NCBI RefSeq assembly: GCF_008364555.1
Contig: NZ_VTUC01000002.1
Location: 186,001 to 250,000 of the forward strand
Direction: 5' to 3'
Length of the DNA: 64,000 nt
Source: Enterobacter vonholyi
GTDB lineage: Bacteria; Pseudomonadota; Gammaproteobacteria; Enterobacterales; Enterobacteriaceae
Of the stretch, positions 34,334 to 45,658 are shown piece after piece (position 1 is the first letter of the stretch; every line of letters starts with the position of its first letter). Below the pieces are notes generated by a model, which searched no databases, was not told the origin of the DNA, and worked only from the letters and a program-made list of their open reading frames with translations. Both the position numbers and the translations under genes were made by a program.

Positions 34334-34357
34334 GCATCTCTCCGCAGTGAGGGATGC
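34334..34357 (+). other. Stem-loop after kdsB
   Basis: GCATCTCTC, loop CGCAGT, GAGGGATGC, with one U-G pair. No clean T-run follows, so its role as a terminator is uncertain. Confidence 0.45.
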
Positions 34358-34467
34358 ACTCTCCGCTTTATTTTTCACTTTCTTTTTCCTGATTGATCTC
34401 TTCCGGGTGACATCTTCATTAAGGACGCTCATTATAAAAGCAGTAGTCTTAATGGGGGTAATCTCAT

Positions 34468-35361
34468 ATGGAACAGCTGCGTGCCGAACTTAGCCATCTG
34501 CTGGGTGAGAAATTAAGCCGGGTAGAATGCGTGAGTGAAAAGGCCGATACCGCGCTTTGGTCATTGTATGACAGTCAGGGCAACCCAATGCCGCTGATGG
34601 CCAGAAGTTTCACCTCGCCGGGAGTAGCCAGGCAGCTTGCATGGAAAATGTCGATGCTGGCGCGGGAGGGGACCGTCCGTATGCCGACGGTGTACGGCGT
34701 GATGACCCACGAGGAACACCCCGGCCCGGACGTGCTGCTGATTGAGCGTTTACGCGGTGTGTCCGTTGAAGCGCCTGCGCGCACGCCGGAACGCTGGGAG
34801 CAGTTAAAAGACCAGATTGTCGAGGCGCTGCTGGCCTGGCACCGTCAGGATAGCCGCGGGCTTGTTGGTCCGGTCGACAGCACTCAGGAAAACCTGTGGC
34901 CGCAGTGGTACCGCCAGCGGGTGGAAGTGCTCTGGGGGACGCTTAACCAGTTCAACAATACCGGTTTAACCATGCAGGACAAACGCATTCTGTTTCGCAC
35001 CCGCGAGTGCCTACCGGCACTGTTCGACGGTTTTAATGACAACTGCGTTTTGATCCACGGTAATTTCACCCTGCGCAGCATGCTCAAAGATGCCCACAGC
35101 GATCAGCTTCTGGCGATGCTCGGGCCGGGGATCATGCTCTGGGCTCCGCGCGAATATGAGCTCTTCAGGCTCAGCGACAGCGGGGCGGCGGAAGGTTTAC
35201 TGTGGCATTACCTTCAGCGCGCCCCTGTTGCGGAAGCATTTCTCTGGCGGCGCTGGCTGTACCTGCTCTGGGACGAAGTCGCGCAGCTGGTGAACACCGG
35301 ACGTTTTAATCGCGCAAACTTCGATCTGGCAACAAAATCACTGTTGCCCTGGCTCGCCTGA
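34468..35361 (+). CDS. ycbJ: Phosphotransferase-fold protein YcbJ
   Basis: 297-residue cytoplasmic protein that I recognise as YcbJ, of unknown function. It resembles aminoglycoside phosphotransferase/choline kinase-type folds. The stretch GFNDNCVLIHGNFTLRSML resembles the kinase catalytic loop (HGD/N...N), here with Asn where active kinases usually have Asp, and no clear DFG-like metal site follows. It may be a degenerate kinase. A GGGGGTAA motif upstream can serve as RBS. Its 3' end overlaps convergent elyC by 24 bp. Confidence 0.85.
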   Translation: MEQLRAELSHLLGEKLSRVECVSEKADTALWSLYDSQGNPMPLMARSFTSPGVARQLAWKMSMLAREGTVRMPTVYGVMTHEEHPGPDVLLIERLRGVSVEAPARTPERWEQLKDQIVEALLAWHRQDSRGLVGPVDSTQENLWPQWYRQRVEVLWGTLNQFNNTGLTMQDKRILFRTRECLPALFDGFNDNCVLIHGNFTLRSMLKDAHSDQLLAMLGPGIMLWAPREYELFRLSDSGAAEGLLWHYLQRAPVAEAFLWRRWLYLLWDEVAQLVNTGRFNRANFDLATKSLLPWLA

Positions 35362-36117
35362 CGATCCTTTCAGCCACTGCCAGAGGCGTCCAAGCGTCTC
35401 ATAGCCGACGCGGTCGCTATGCATCAGCCACGCCGGGGAGGGGATAGCCCGCTCCCACGGGTTGAGCGGCGCGTCGACGGCCATCTGGTTTGCCGGCGCG
35501 GGAAGCGGGTGCAGGCCTTGCTTCTCAAAGAAAATCATCGCGCGCGGCAGGTGTGAGGCGGAGGTCACCAGTAAGAACGGGGCATCGCCAATCGCCTGCT
35601 TCACAGCGGCAGCCTCTTCTTCGGTATCTTTTGGGCTGTCGAGAGTGATTATTGAAGAACGCGGTACGCCGAGCGATTCCGCGACCCTGGCGCCCGCTTC
35701 AGCCGTGCTCACCGGGTTCGTTTTGGCCGCCGCGCCGGTGAAGATCATTCTTGATCCCGGATTCGCCAGCCAGAGGCGAATACCTTCGTTCAGCCGCGGC
35801 AGGCTGTTGTTGATCAGGTTTGAACTGGGGGCCCAGTCAGGATCCCAGGTATATCCGCCGCCCAGCACCACGATATACGCCACTTTCTGATTTCCCTGCC
35901 ATGTCGGGTACTTGTTTTCGATGGGGCGTAACAGACCATCCGCGACCGGTTGCAGGCTTAACAGCAGCAAGACTAACCAGCCGAGCGTGATAAGCGTTTT
36001 GCCACTTTTCTGAAAGCGACTGAACCACACCAGCGCCAGCCCCAGCGCGATGATGATGAGCAGCAGCGGAAGGGGAAGCATCATCCCTCCAATGTATTTC
36101 TTAAGGGTAAAAAGCAT
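35338..36117 (-). CDS. elyC: Envelope biogenesis factor ElyC
   Basis: 259-residue inner-membrane protein with a DUF218 domain. E. coli ElyC (YcbC) is needed for normal peptidoglycan assembly and undecaprenyl-phosphate carrier metabolism, especially in the cold. Two N-terminal membrane segments (about 13-33 and 40-60) are followed by the periplasmic DUF218 fold with IVVLGGGYTWD, LIFTG-like and VTSASHLPRAM motifs. The start at 36117 matches E. coli MLFTLKK. It is convergent with ycbJ (stops overlap) and divergent from cmoM. Confidence 0.95.
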   Translation of the reverse strand: MLFTLKKYIGGMMLPLPLLLIIIALGLALVWFSRFQKSGKTLITLGWLVLLLLSLQPVADGLLRPIENKYPTWQGNQKVAYIVVLGGGYTWDPDWAPSSNLINNSLPRLNEGIRLWLANPGSRMIFTGAAAKTNPVSTAEAGARVAESLGVPRSSIITLDSPKDTEEEAAAVKQAIGDAPFLLVTSASHLPRAMIFFEKQGLHPLPAPANQMAVDAPLNPWERAIPSPAWLMHSDRVGYETLGRLWQWLKGSSGEPGQQ

Positions 36118-36241
36118 CCTTTTTGGTTCCTTTTTTGACCATATAGCAGGTGATTACCCGTGATATTACACCAGAGAGGTTCATTCTCCGCGCGGGTGTG
36201 ACAAAATAGCAGTTTTGCAGTTAGCGGGTGGAACTCTCCCA

Positions 36242-37021
36242 ATGCGGGATCGCAATTTTGATGACATCGCGGAAAAGTTTTCGCGCAACATTTATGGCAC
36301 CACGAAAGGGCAGCTCCGTCAGACGATCCTCTGGCAGGATCTGGACACCATTCTGGCTACGTTCGGTGGTCAAACGTTGCGCGTGCTGGACGCCGGTGGC
36401 GGTGAAGGGCAGACGGCCATAAAAATGGCTGAACGCGGTCATCACGTCACGCTTTGCGATCTTTCTGCTGAAATGGTCGCCCGGGCGACGCGTGCGGCAG
36501 AAGAGAAAGGTGTGAGCCACAACATGCATTTTATACAATGCGCCGCTCAGGATATCGCACAGCATTTGGAAACCCAGGTTGATCTGATATTGTTTCATGC
36601 GGTGCTGGAGTGGGTTGCCGATCCGCAAAGCGTGTTACAAACCCTGTGGTCGATGTTGCGCCCGGGCGGCACGCTGTCGCTGATGTTCTACAATGCTAAC
36701 GGCTTTCTGATGCACAACATGGTTGCAGGAAACTTCGACTATGTTCAGGTCGGGATGCCCAAAAAGAAAAAGCGCACGCTTTCCCCGGACTATCCGCGCG
36801 ATCCACAGCAGGTTTATGGCTGGCTTGAAGCGATTGGCTGGCAGATAGTCGGGAAGACGGGCGTCAGGGTGTTTCATGATTATCTGCGTGAAAAACACAA
36901 ACAGCGTGACTGTTTTGACACCTTAACAGAATTAGAAACGCGGTATTGCCGTCAGGAGCCTTTTATCAGCCTTGGCCGCTATATTCACGTCACCGCGCAC
37001 AAGCCGCAGATGCAAGGATAA
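36242..37021 (+). CDS. cmoM: tRNA 5-carboxymethoxyuridine methyltransferase CmoM
   Basis: SAM-dependent methyltransferase that methylates cmo5U34 in tRNA to its methyl ester (formerly smtA). It has 259 residues. The SAM-binding motif VLDAGGGEGQTA is at 48-59; the acidic DLS at the end of beta-strand 2 and LFHAVLEWV follow. I chose the ATG at 36242, since the protein then starts MRDRNFDDIAEKF like E. coli MQDRNFDDI; an upstream in-frame ATG is at 36215. It lies 3 bp before mukF and heads that operon, as in E. coli. Confidence 0.95.
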   Translation: MRDRNFDDIAEKFSRNIYGTTKGQLRQTILWQDLDTILATFGGQTLRVLDAGGGEGQTAIKMAERGHHVTLCDLSAEMVARATRAAEEKGVSHNMHFIQCAAQDIAQHLETQVDLILFHAVLEWVADPQSVLQTLWSMLRPGGTLSLMFYNANGFLMHNMVAGNFDYVQVGMPKKKKRTLSPDYPRDPQQVYGWLEAIGWQIVGKTGVRVFHDYLREKHKQRDCFDTLTELETRYCRQEPFISLGRYIHVTAHKPQMQG

Positions 37022-37024
37022 CCT

Positions 37025-38347
37025 ATGAGTGAATTTTCCCAGACAGTCCCCGAACTGGTTGCCTGGGCCAGGAAAAACGATTTCTCCATCTCGCTGCCGG
37101 TAGACAGACTCTCTTTCCTGCTGGCGGTTGCCACGCTGAACGGCGAACGGCTGGATGGTGAAATGAGCGAGGGTGAACTGGTGGATGCGTTCCGCCATGT
37201 CAGTGATGCGTTTGAGCAAACCAGCGAAACCATTAGCGTGCGTGCCAACAACGCAATCAACGATATGGTGCGTCAACGTCTGCTGAACCGCTTTACCAGC
37301 GAGCAGGCGGAAGGAAACGCCATCTATCGTCTGACGCCACTGGGCATCGGCATCACCGATTATTATATCCGCCAGCGTGAATTTTCCACGCTGCGTCTTT
37401 CCATGCAGCTCTCGATCGTGGCGGGTGAGCTTAAGCGCGCCGCCGACGCGGCGGATGAAAACGGTGACGAATTCCACTGGCACCGTAACGTCTACGCGCC
37501 GCTGAAATATTCGGTGGCCGAGATTTTCGACAGTATCGATCTCACCCAGCGCCTGATGGACGAGCAGCAGCAGCAGGTGAAAGACGATATCGCACAGCTG
37601 CTGAATAAAGACTGGCGAGCGGCCATCTCCAGCTGTGAACTTCTGCTGTCAGAAACCTCCGGCACGCTGCGTGAGCTCCAGGATACGCTGGAAGCCGCAG
37701 GGGATAAGCTTCAGGCGAACCTTCTGCGCATCCAGGATGCGACCCTGGCGCACGACGATCTGCACTTTATTGACCGTCTGGTGTTCGACCTGCAGAGCAA
37801 ACTCGACCGTATTATCAGCTGGGGCCAGCAGTCGATCGACCTGTGGATCGGCTATGACCGACACGTGCATAAATTTATCCGTACCGCGATCGATATGGAT
37901 AAAAACCGCGTCTTTGCTCAGCGTCTGCGTCAGTCGGTACAGACCTATTTCGATGCGCCGTGGGCGTTGACCTACGCCAATGCCGATCGTCTGTTGGATA
38001 TGCGTGACGAAGAGATGGCGCTGCGCGATGAAGAGGTGACCGGTGAACTGCCGCCGGATCTGGAATACGAAGAATTTAACGAAATTCGCGAGCAGCTTGC
38101 GGCGATGATCGAAGAACAGCTCGCGGTCTACAAAACCAGACAAGCTCCGCTGGATCTTGGACTCGTGGTGCGCGACTATCTGGCGCAATATCCTCGTGCG
38201 CGCCACTTCGACGTCGCCCGCATTGTGGTAGACCAGGCGGTACGCCTGGGTATCGCGCAAGCAGATTTCACCGGACTGCCGCCGAAGTGGCAGCCAATTA
38301 ACGATTACGGAGCCAAGGTACAGGCGCATGTCATTGACAAATATTGA
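37025..38347 (+). CDS. mukF: Chromosome partition protein MukF (kleisin)
   Basis: Kleisin subunit of the MukBEF condensin, linking two MukB heads and binding MukE. It has 440 residues, as in E. coli. The N-terminal winged-helix dimerisation domain covers about 1-120. A helical middle region (about 180-320) and a C-terminal winged helix that binds the MukB head follow. The RBS AAGGA is just before the start. Its 3' end overlaps mukE by 20 bp. Confidence 0.98.
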   Translation: MSEFSQTVPELVAWARKNDFSISLPVDRLSFLLAVATLNGERLDGEMSEGELVDAFRHVSDAFEQTSETISVRANNAINDMVRQRLLNRFTSEQAEGNAIYRLTPLGIGITDYYIRQREFSTLRLSMQLSIVAGELKRAADAADENGDEFHWHRNVYAPLKYSVAEIFDSIDLTQRLMDEQQQQVKDDIAQLLNKDWRAAISSCELLLSETSGTLRELQDTLEAAGDKLQANLLRIQDATLAHDDLHFIDRLVFDLQSKLDRIISWGQQSIDLWIGYDRHVHKFIRTAIDMDKNRVFAQRLRQSVQTYFDAPWALTYANADRLLDMRDEEMALRDEEVTGELPPDLEYEEFNEIREQLAAMIEEQLAVYKTRQAPLDLGLVVRDYLAQYPRARHFDVARIVVDQAVRLGIAQADFTGLPPKWQPINDYGAKVQAHVIDKY

Positions 38348-39032
38348 ACAAGTGATGCCGGTTAAGCTGGCACAGGCGCTGGCGAATCCGTTATTTCCGG
38401 CGCTGGACAGCCAGCTGCGTGCCGGTCGTCACATTGGCTTAGACGAGCTGGATAATCACGCCTTTTTGATGGACTTTCAGGAGTACCTGGAAGAGTTTTA
38501 CGCACGCTACAACGTGGAGCTTATCCGCGCGCCGGAAGGGTTTTTCTACCTGCGCCCGCGCTCCACGACGCTGATTCCGCGTTCCGTGCTCTCCGAGCTG
38601 GACATGATGGTCGGCAAAATTCTTTGCTACCTCTACCTCAGCCCGGAACGTCTGGCGAATGAAGGGATCTTCACCCAACAGGAACTTTACGACGAGCTGT
38701 TGACGCTGGCAGATGAAAGCAAGCTGCTCAAGCTGGTGAACAACCGTTCCACGGGTTCGGATCTTGACCGTCAGAAATTACAGGAAAAGGTTCGCTCTTC
38801 CCTGAACCGTCTGCGTCGTCTGGGGATGGTCTGGTTTATGGGCCACGACAGCAGCAAATTCCGCATTACGGAATCTGTCTTCCGCTTCGGCGCCGACGTG
38901 CGTGCGGGCGATGACGCGCGTGAAGCGCAGCTTCGCATGATCCGCGACGGTGAAGCGATGCCGGTGGAAAACCATTTGCAGCTCAATGATGAGCATGAAG
39001 AGAATCTGCCGGATAGCGGGGAGGAAGAGTAA
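38328..39032 (+). CDS. mukE: Chromosome partition protein MukE
   Basis: KITE-family winged-helix subunit of MukBEF; dimers bind the MukF linker and DNA. It has 234 residues, the E. coli length. The N-terminus [28 protein letters not shown] matches E. coli apart from one or two residues. The start lies inside mukF; an overlap this long suggests translational coupling. The TAA stop shares its last A with the mukB ATG. Confidence 0.98.
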   Translation: MSLTNIEQVMPVKLAQALANPLFPALDSQLRAGRHIGLDELDNHAFLMDFQEYLEEFYARYNVELIRAPEGFFYLRPRSTTLIPRSVLSELDMMVGKILCYLYLSPERLANEGIFTQQELYDELLTLADESKLLKLVNNRSTGSDLDRQKLQEKVRSSLNRLRRLGMVWFMGHDSSKFRITESVFRFGADVRAGDDAREAQLRMIRDGEAMPVENHLQLNDEHEENLPDSGEEE

Positions 39033-42000
39033 TGATTGAACGCGGTAAATTTCGCTCACTGACGCTGATTAACTGGAACGGCTTCTTTGCCCGAACGTTC
39101 GATCTGGATGAGCTGGTCACGACGCTCTCCGGCGGTAACGGGGCGGGTAAATCCACCACCATGGCGGCCTTTGTCACGGCGCTGATCCCTGACCTGACGC
39201 TGCTTCACTTCCGTAACACCACCGAAGCGGGAGCAACAAGCGGCTCCCGTGATAAAGGTCTGCACGGTAAGCTGAAGGCCGGCGTCTGTTATTCGGTTCT
39301 GGACGTCATTAACTCCCGCCATCAGCGTGTAGTCGTGGGCGTGCGCCTGCAGCAGGTCGCTGGCCGTGACCGTAAAGTGGATATCAAGCCGTTTGCGATT
39401 CAGGGCTTGCCGACCTCCGTGCAGCCGACGGCGCTGCTGACGGAAACCCTGAATGAACGCCAGGCGCGCGTGCTGACGCTGCAGGAGCTGAAGGATAAAC
39501 TGGAAGCCATTGAAGGCGTCCAGTTCAAGCAGTTCAACTCGATTACCGACTACCACTCGCTCATGTTCGATCTGGGCGTGGTGGCGCGTCGTCTGCGCAC
39601 CGCATCAGACCGTAGCAAATACTACCGCCTGATCGAAGCGTCTCTGTACGGCGGTATCTCCAGCGCCATTACCCGCTCCCTGCGCGACTACCTGCTGCCG
39701 GAAAACAGCGGGGTGCGTAAGGCCTTCCAGGATATGGAAGCGGCGCTGCGTGAAAACCGGATGACGCTGGAAGCGATTCGCGTTACCCAGTCCGATCGTG
39801 ACCTGTTTAAACACCTGATCAGCGAAGCCACCAACTATGTGGCGGCGGACTACATGCGCCACGCCAACGAGCGCCGCGTGCATCTCGATCAGGCATTAGA
39901 ATACCGTCGCGAGCTGTTTACCTCCCGTAAACAGCTGGTGGCCGAGCAGTACAAGCACGTCGAAATGGCGCGCGAACTCGGTGAGCACAACGGTGCCGAG
40001 GGCGACCTGGAAGCCGACTACCAGGCCGCCAGCGATCACCTGAACCTGGTGCAAACTGCGCTCCGTCAGCAGGAAAAAATCGAGCGCTATGAAGCGGACC
40101 TCGACGAGCTGCAGATCCGTCTCGAAGAGCAAAATGAAGTGGTGGCCGAAGCCGCCGACATGCAGGAAGAGAACGAAGCCCGCGCCGAAGCCGCCGAGCT
40201 GGAAGTGGATGAGCTGAAAAGCCAGCTTGCCGATTACCAGCAGGCGCTGGACGTGCAGCAGACGCGTGCGATTCAGTACACCCAGGCATTGCAGGCATTG
40301 CAGCGCGCGAAAGAGCTGTGCCATCTGCCTGACCTGACGCCGGAAAGCGCCGACGAGTGGCTGGATACCTTCCAGGCCAAAGAGCAGGAAGCCACCGAGA
40401 AACTGCTGTCCCTCGAACAAAAAATGAGCGTCGCGCAAACGGCGCACAGCCAGTTTGAGCAGGCTTATCAGTTAGTCGTTGCGATTAACGGCCCGCTGGC
40501 GCGTAGCGAAGCCTGGGACGTTGCCCGTGAGCTGCTGCGCGACGGCGTGAACCAGCGCCATCTGGCCGAGCAGGTTCAGCCGCTGCGTATGCGTCTGAAC
40601 GAGCTGGAGCAGCGCCTGCGCGAGCAGCAGGAAGCCGAGCGTCTGCTGGCGGAATTCTGCAAGCGTCAGGGAAAAAATTACGATTTCGACGAGCTTGAGG
40701 CCCTGCATCAGGAGCTGGAAGCGCGTATCGCTGCGCTTTCAGACACGGTCTCCAGCGCCAGCGAACAGCGTATGACTCTGCGTCAGGAGCTGGAGCAGCT
40801 TCAGTCCCGTTCGAAGACGCTTCTGGAGCGGGCGCCGGTCTGGCTGGCGGCTCAAAGCAGCCTGAACCAGCTCAGCGAACAGTGCGGCGAGCAGTTCGAA
40901 TCCAGTCAGGAAGTGACAGAATACCTGCAGCAGCTGCTGGAGCGCGAGCGCGAAGCCATTGTTGAGCGTGATGAAGTGGGCGCGCGCAAGCGTGACGTCG
41001 ACGAAGAAATTGAACGCTTAAGCCAGCCGGGCGGGTCAGAAGATCCGCGCCTGAATGCACTCGCCGAGCGTTTTGGCGGCGTGCTGCTGTCCGAGATTTA
41101 TGACGATGTAGGTCTTGATGATGCCCCGTACTTCTCCGCGCTGTACGGTCCATCCCGCAACGCGATAGTGGTCCCGGATCTGTCGCTGATTTCTGAGCAG
41201 CTTGCCGGCCTGGAAGATTGTCCGGAAGATCTCTACTTGATCGAAGGGGATCCGCAGTCGTTCGATGACAGCGTATTCAGCGTCGACGAGCTGGAAAAAG
41301 CGGTGGTGGTGAAAATCGCCGACCGTCAGTGGCGCTATTCCCGCTTCCCGGAACTGCCGCTGTTTGGCCGCGCCGCGCGCGAAAGCCGCATCGAAAGCCT
41401 GCACGCCGAGCGTGAAACGCTGTCTGAACGTTTTGCGACGCTGTCGTTTGACGTGCAGAAAACCCAGCGTCTGCACCAGTCTTTCAGCCGCTTTATCGGC
41501 AGCCATCTCGCCGTAGCGTTTGACGCGGATCCGGAAGCCGAAATCCGCAAGCTCAATACCCGCCGTGGCGAGCTTGAACGTGCGATTGCCAGCCATGAAA
41601 ATGATAACCAGCAGAGTCGCGTTCAGTTTGAACAGGCCAAAGAGGGGGTTGCTGCCCTTAACCGCATTCTGCCGCGCCTGAATCTGCTGGCGGATGACAC
41701 CCTGGCCGATCGCGTGGACGAGATCCAGGAGCGTCTGGATGAAGCGCAGGAAGCTGCGCGCTTCGTGCAGCAGCACGGCAATCAGCTGGCGAAGCTGGAG
41801 CCTGTTGTTTCTGTTCTGCAGAGCGACCCGGAACAGTTTGAGCAGTTAAAAGAAGATTATGCCTGGTCGCAGCAGGTGCAGCGCGAGGCGCGTCAGCAGG
41901 CGTTTGCCCTGACGGAGGTGGTGCAGCGTCGCGCCCACTTCGGCTACTCCGATTCGGCGGAAATGCTGAGCGGTAACAGTGACCTGAACGAAAAGCTGCG

Positions 42001-43483
42001 TCAGCGTCTTGAGCAGGCTGAAGCGGAACGTACTCGCGCCCGCGAAGCAATGCGCAGCCACTCCGCTCAGCTGAACCAGTACAATCAGGTGCTGGCCTCG
42101 CTGAAAAGCTCCTTCGACACCAAGAAAGAGCTGTTAAACGATCTGCAGAAAGAGCTTCAGGACATCGGCGTTCGTGCCGATAGCGGGGCAGAAGAGCGCG
42201 CGCGTATCCGTCGTGACGAACTGCATTCGCAGCTCAGCAATAACCGTGCGCGTCGTAATCAGCTGGAAAAAGCGCTGACCTTCTGCGAAGCGGAAATGGA
42301 TAACCTGACCCGTCGCCTTCGCAAGCTGGAACGCGATTATCATGAAATGCGTGAGCAGGTCGTGACCGCCAAGGCGGGCTGGTGCGCGGTGATGCGCATG
42401 GTGAAAGACAATAACGTCGAGCGTCGTCTGCACCGTCGCGAGCTGGCATATCTCTCCGCCGATGAGCTGCGTTCCATGTCGGATAAGGCGTTGGGTGCCC
42501 TGCGTCTGGCGGTGGCGGATAACGAACACCTGCGCGATGTCCTGCGTATGTCTGAGGATCCGAAACGTCCTGAACGTAAAATCCAGTTCTTCGTGGCGGT
42601 TTACCAGCACCTGCGCGAGCGTATTCGCCAGGACATCATCCGTACTGACGATCCGGTCGAAGCCATCGAACAGATGGAAATCGAGCTGGGCCGTCTGACG
42701 GAAGAGCTGACCTCCCGCGAGCAGAAGCTGGCAATCAGCTCCCGCAGCGTGGCGAACATTATTCGTAAAACCATTCAGCGCGAGCAGAACCGTATCCGCC
42801 AGCTCAACCAGGGGCTGCAGAGCGTGTCGTTTGGTCAGGTGAACAGCGTGCGCCTCAACGTTAACGTGCGTGAAGCGCATGCCACCCTGCTGGAAGTGCT
42901 TTCTGAGCAGCATGAGCAGCATCAGGATCTGTTTAACAGTAACCGTCTGACCTTCTCCGAAGCGCTGGCGAAGCTCTATCAGCGCCTGAACCCGCAGATT
43001 GATATGGGACAGCGTACGCCGCAAACCATCGGTGAAGAGCTGCTGGACTACCGAAACTATCTGGAAATGGAAGTTGAGGTAAACCGTGGCTCAGACGGCT
43101 GGCTGCGTGCGGAATCCGGAGCGCTCTCTACCGGTGAAGCGATCGGTACCGGTATGTCAATTCTGGTGATGGTGGTACAGAGCTGGGAAGACGAAGCGCG
43201 CCGCCTGCGCGGCAAAGACATCTCCCCTTGCCGACTGCTGTTCCTTGATGAGGCTGCGCGTCTTGATGCGCGCTCCATTGCCACGCTTTTTGAGCTTTGC
43301 GAACGTCTCGATATGCAGCTCATCATTGCGGCACCTGAGAACATCAGTCCCGAAAAAGGGACAACCTACAAGCTGGTGCGTAAAGTGTTCCAGAACAGCG
43401 AACACGTTCACGTTGTTGGGCTGCGTGGCTTTGCACCGCAGCCGCCAGAATCATTGCCTGAAACCACGGCGGACGCTTCCTGA
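39032..43483 (+). CDS. mukB: Chromosome partition protein MukB (SMC-like ATPase)
   Basis: SMC-type subunit of the condensin that organises and separates chromosomes. It has 1483 residues, three fewer than I recall for E. coli. The head domain has Walker A GGNGAGKS at 34-41. Long coiled coils cover about 290-660 and 800-1210, with a hinge between them (about 670-790). The C-terminal head has the signature LSTGE near 1365-1369 and Walker [12 protein letters not shown] with D1406-E1407. It is the last gene of cmoM-mukFEB. Confidence 0.98.
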   Translation: MIERGKFRSLTLINWNGFFARTFDLDELVTTLSGGNGAGKSTTMAAFVTALIPDLTLLHFRNTTEAGATSGSRDKGLHGKLKAGVCYSVLDVINSRHQRVVVGVRLQQVAGRDRKVDIKPFAIQGLPTSVQPTALLTETLNERQARVLTLQELKDKLEAIEGVQFKQFNSITDYHSLMFDLGVVARRLRTASDRSKYYRLIEASLYGGISSAITRSLRDYLLPENSGVRKAFQDMEAALRENRMTLEAIRVTQSDRDLFKHLISEATNYVAADYMRHANERRVHLDQALEYRRELFTSRKQLVAEQYKHVEMARELGEHNGAEGDLEADYQAASDHLNLVQTALRQQEKIERYEADLDELQIRLEEQNEVVAEAADMQEENEARAEAAELEVDELKSQLADYQQALDVQQTRAIQYTQALQALQRAKELCHLPDLTPESADEWLDTFQAKEQEATEKLLSLEQKMSVAQTAHSQFEQAYQLVVAINGPLARSEAWDVARELLRDGVNQRHLAEQVQPLRMRLNELEQRLREQQEAERLLAEFCKRQGKNYDFDELEALHQELEARIAALSDTVSSASEQRMTLRQELEQLQSRSKTLLERAPVWLAAQSSLNQLSEQCGEQFESSQEVTEYLQQLLEREREAIVERDEVGARKRDVDEEIERLSQPGGSEDPRLNALAERFGGVLLSEIYDDVGLDDAPYFSALYGPSRNAIVVPDLSLISEQLAGLEDCPEDLYLIEGDPQSFDDSVFSVDELEKAVVVKIADRQWRYSRFPELPLFGRAARESRIESLHAERETLSERFATLSFDVQKTQRLHQSFSRFIGSHLAVAFDADPEAEIRKLNTRRGELERAIASHENDNQQSRVQFEQAKEGVAALNRILPRLNLLADDTLADRVDEIQERLDEAQEAARFVQQHGNQLAKLEPVVSVLQSDPEQFEQLKEDYAWSQQVQREARQQAFALTEVVQRRAHFGYSDSAEMLSGNSDLNEKLRQRLEQAEAERTRAREAMRSHSAQLNQYNQVLASLKSSFDTKKELLNDLQKELQDIGVRADSGAEERARIRRDELHSQLSNNRARRNQLEKALTFCEAEMDNLTRRLRKLERDYHEMREQVVTAKAGWCAVMRMVKDNNVERRLHRRELAYLSADELRSMSDKALGALRLAVADNEHLRDVLRMSEDPKRPERKIQFFVAVYQHLRERIRQDIIRTDDPVEAIEQMEIELGRLTEELTSREQKLAISSRSVANIIRKTIQREQNRIRQLNQGLQSVSFGQVNSVRLNVNVREAHATLLEVLSEQHEQHQDLFNSNRLTFSEALAKLYQRLNPQIDMGQRTPQTIGEELLDYRNYLEMEVEVNRGSDGWLRAESGALSTGEAIGTGMSILVMVVQSWEDEARRLRGKDISPCRLLFLDEAARLDARSIATLFELCERLDMQLIIAAPENISPEKGTTYKLVRKVFQNSEHVHVVGLRGFAPQPPESLPETTADAS

Positions 43484-43500
43484 AGCGTCTTCTGACCCGA

Positions 43501-43527
43501 AGCGGCGCCCTGGCGCCGCTTTTTTTT
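43501..43527 (+). terminator. Terminator of mukFEB
   Basis: AGCGGCGC (43501-43508), loop CCTG, GCGCCGCT (43513-43520), then seven T. Confidence 0.93.
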
Positions 43528-43660
43528 AAACTTAACTTGTGCTTAGGGCTGCGTTATCTTTAAACTTCTTTACATAAGGTAAGGCAACAGCTTAGCCGTC
43601 TACCTATAATGAAAGAAAGCCCCAACGTGATGGGCATGTCGTGAAAACAGGGGGCAAGGG

Positions 43661-45484
43661 ATGTTGCTTAAGAAAGAATGTGGTCGTCAGCTGTCGGCGC
43701 TGAGTTTATGCCTGGCAGTGATGTTTGCTCCGCTGTTAACCGCCCAGGCCGACGAGCCTGAAATTGTGCCGACTGACAGCTCGGCAACGACAGGCGCGCA
43801 GCCAACGTCGTTGTCCCAGCCTCTGGACCAGTCTCCGGCAACGGCTATCATGGCCGGTATTAAGCCGCTGCCGGAAGGCATCGACGCAGAATCGCTCAGC
43901 CAGCAGCTGCAGTCGGGGCTGCCGTCCGGGTACGCGCCTGTCTATCTCAATCCGCTCACGCTCCTTTATGCTGCCCGCGATATGAAACCGATGTGGGAAA
44001 ACCGCGATGCCGTTCGCGCCTTCCAGCAGCAGCTGGCGGAGGTTGCGATTGCAGGGTTTCAGCCGCAGTTTACAAAATGGGTTGAGCTGTTAACCGATCC
44101 TGCCGTCACCGGGCAGGCGCGAGACGTGGTGCTTTCCGATGCCATGATGGGCTACCTGCAGTTCGTGGCGGGTATTTCGGTCAACGGCAACCGTTGGCTT
44201 TACAGCGATAAGCCGTACAAGCTGGCGACGCCGGCGCTGTCGGTGATTAACCAATGGCAGTTAGCGCTGGATAACGGCGAACTGCCGCGCTTTATCGCCA
44301 GCCTCGCACCGGCGCACCCACAATATGCCACTCTGCACCAGTCGCTCCTCGCGCTGGTGGGTGACTCGCGCCCATGGCCTCAGATGCGCGGCACCGCGAC
44401 GCTGCGTCCGGGGCAGTGGAGCAGCGATGTGCCTGCCCTGCGCGAGATCCTGACTCGTTCCGGTCTTCTTGATGGCGGGCCACATATTGCGTTGCCAGGC
44501 GACGATCCGCAAAATGCGGCGGTCAGCCCGTCAGCTCCCGTGAAAGAGAAAAAAACGATTGCCGTCAGCAATAAACCCGCAGCATACGATCGCGAGCTGG
44601 TTGCGGCAGTGAAGCAATTCCAGACCGCACAGGGGCTGGGGGCCGATGGCGTCATTGGCCAGACGACGCGAGACTGGCTGAACGTATCGCCTGCGCAGCG
44701 GGCAGGTGTGCTGGCGCTCAATATCCAGCGTTTGCGCCTGCTGCCTGGAACACTCTCTACCGGAATTATGGTTAACATTCCGGCTTATTCCCTGGTCTAT
44801 TATCAGGACGGTAGCGAAAAACTGGCGTCGCGCGTGATTGTCGGGCGTCCGGATCGTAAAACACCGATGATGAGCAGCGCGCTGAATAACGTGGTGGTTA
44901 ACCCACCGTGGAACGTGCCGCCGACGCTGGCGAGAAAAGACATTCTGCCGAAGGTCTGGAACGATCCGGGGTATCTGGAACGTCATGGCTATACGGTGAT
45001 GCGCGGATGGAACAGTAAAGAGGCCATCGATCCTTATATGGTCGACTGGTCGACAATTACGGCTTCTAATCTGCCGTTCCGTTTCCAGCAGGCACCCGGG
45101 GCGCATAACTCTTTAGGGCGCTACAAATTCAATATGCCGAGTTCAGACGCTATCTATCTGCACGATACGCCGAACCACAATCTGTTCCAGAAAGATACTC
45201 GCGCGCTGAGTTCTGGCTGCGTACGCGTGAACAAAGCCTCGGAGCTGGCCAATATGCTATTGCAGGATGCGGGCTGGAACGATACGCGCATTTCCGATGC
45301 CCTGAAGCAGGGGGATACGCGTTACGTTAATATTCGACACAACATTCCGGTCAATCTTTACTATCTGACGGCGTTTGTTGGCGAAGACGGGCGTACTCAG
45401 TACCGTACAGATATTTACAATTATGATCTCACCGCGCGATCCGGCGCACAAATTTTGCCAAAAGCGGAACAATTAATCAGGTAA
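43661..45484 (+). CDS. ldtD: L,D-transpeptidase LdtD
   Basis: Periplasmic enzyme that makes 3-3 (mDap-mDap) crosslinks in peptidoglycan and can bypass D,D-transpeptidases under beta-lactam or envelope stress (formerly ycbB). It has 607 residues against 615 in E. coli; the difference lies in the low-complexity stretches. A signal peptide or anchor is at residues 1-30 (ending AQA). A scaffold domain, a peptidoglycan-binding domain (about 305-350) and the YkuD catalytic domain follow, with H and C520 in IYLHDTPNH...SSGCVRV. In E. coli it is Cpx-controlled; I did not identify a CpxR box. Confidence 0.97.
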   Translation: MLLKKECGRQLSALSLCLAVMFAPLLTAQADEPEIVPTDSSATTGAQPTSLSQPLDQSPATAIMAGIKPLPEGIDAESLSQQLQSGLPSGYAPVYLNPLTLLYAARDMKPMWENRDAVRAFQQQLAEVAIAGFQPQFTKWVELLTDPAVTGQARDVVLSDAMMGYLQFVAGISVNGNRWLYSDKPYKLATPALSVINQWQLALDNGELPRFIASLAPAHPQYATLHQSLLALVGDSRPWPQMRGTATLRPGQWSSDVPALREILTRSGLLDGGPHIALPGDDPQNAAVSPSAPVKEKKTIAVSNKPAAYDRELVAAVKQFQTAQGLGADGVIGQTTRDWLNVSPAQRAGVLALNIQRLRLLPGTLSTGIMVNIPAYSLVYYQDGSEKLASRVIVGRPDRKTPMMSSALNNVVVNPPWNVPPTLARKDILPKVWNDPGYLERHGYTVMRGWNSKEAIDPYMVDWSTITASNLPFRFQQAPGAHNSLGRYKFNMPSSDAIYLHDTPNHNLFQKDTRALSSGCVRVNKASELANMLLQDAGWNDTRISDALKQGDTRYVNIRHNIPVNLYYLTAFVGEDGRTQYRTDIYNYDLTARSGAQILPKAEQLIR

Positions 45485-45568
45485 ATGAAGCAGTTCGGGA
45501 AAAATGATTGTCGTAAGTTAGGGTGAATAAGGGGCAATATCGCTGCAAGCCGCGTATTCACTGGGGTT

Positions 45569-45608
45569 GGGCGCCTTGACGTACCCGGTTTTGCCAGTTA
45601 AGGTGCCC
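45569..45608 (+). other. Long stem-loop between ldtD and mepK
   Basis: GGGCGCCTTGAC (45569-45580) pairs with GTTAAGGTGCCC (45597-45608) over 12 bp with two G-U pairs and a 16-nt loop. There is no T-run after it. It could be an mRNA structure, part of a factor-dependent terminator, or a leader element of mepK. Confidence 0.5.
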
Positions 45609-45658
45609 TTCGTGCGCTAAGCATATTACGATTTCTTTTACCTGTAGACCTGATTATC

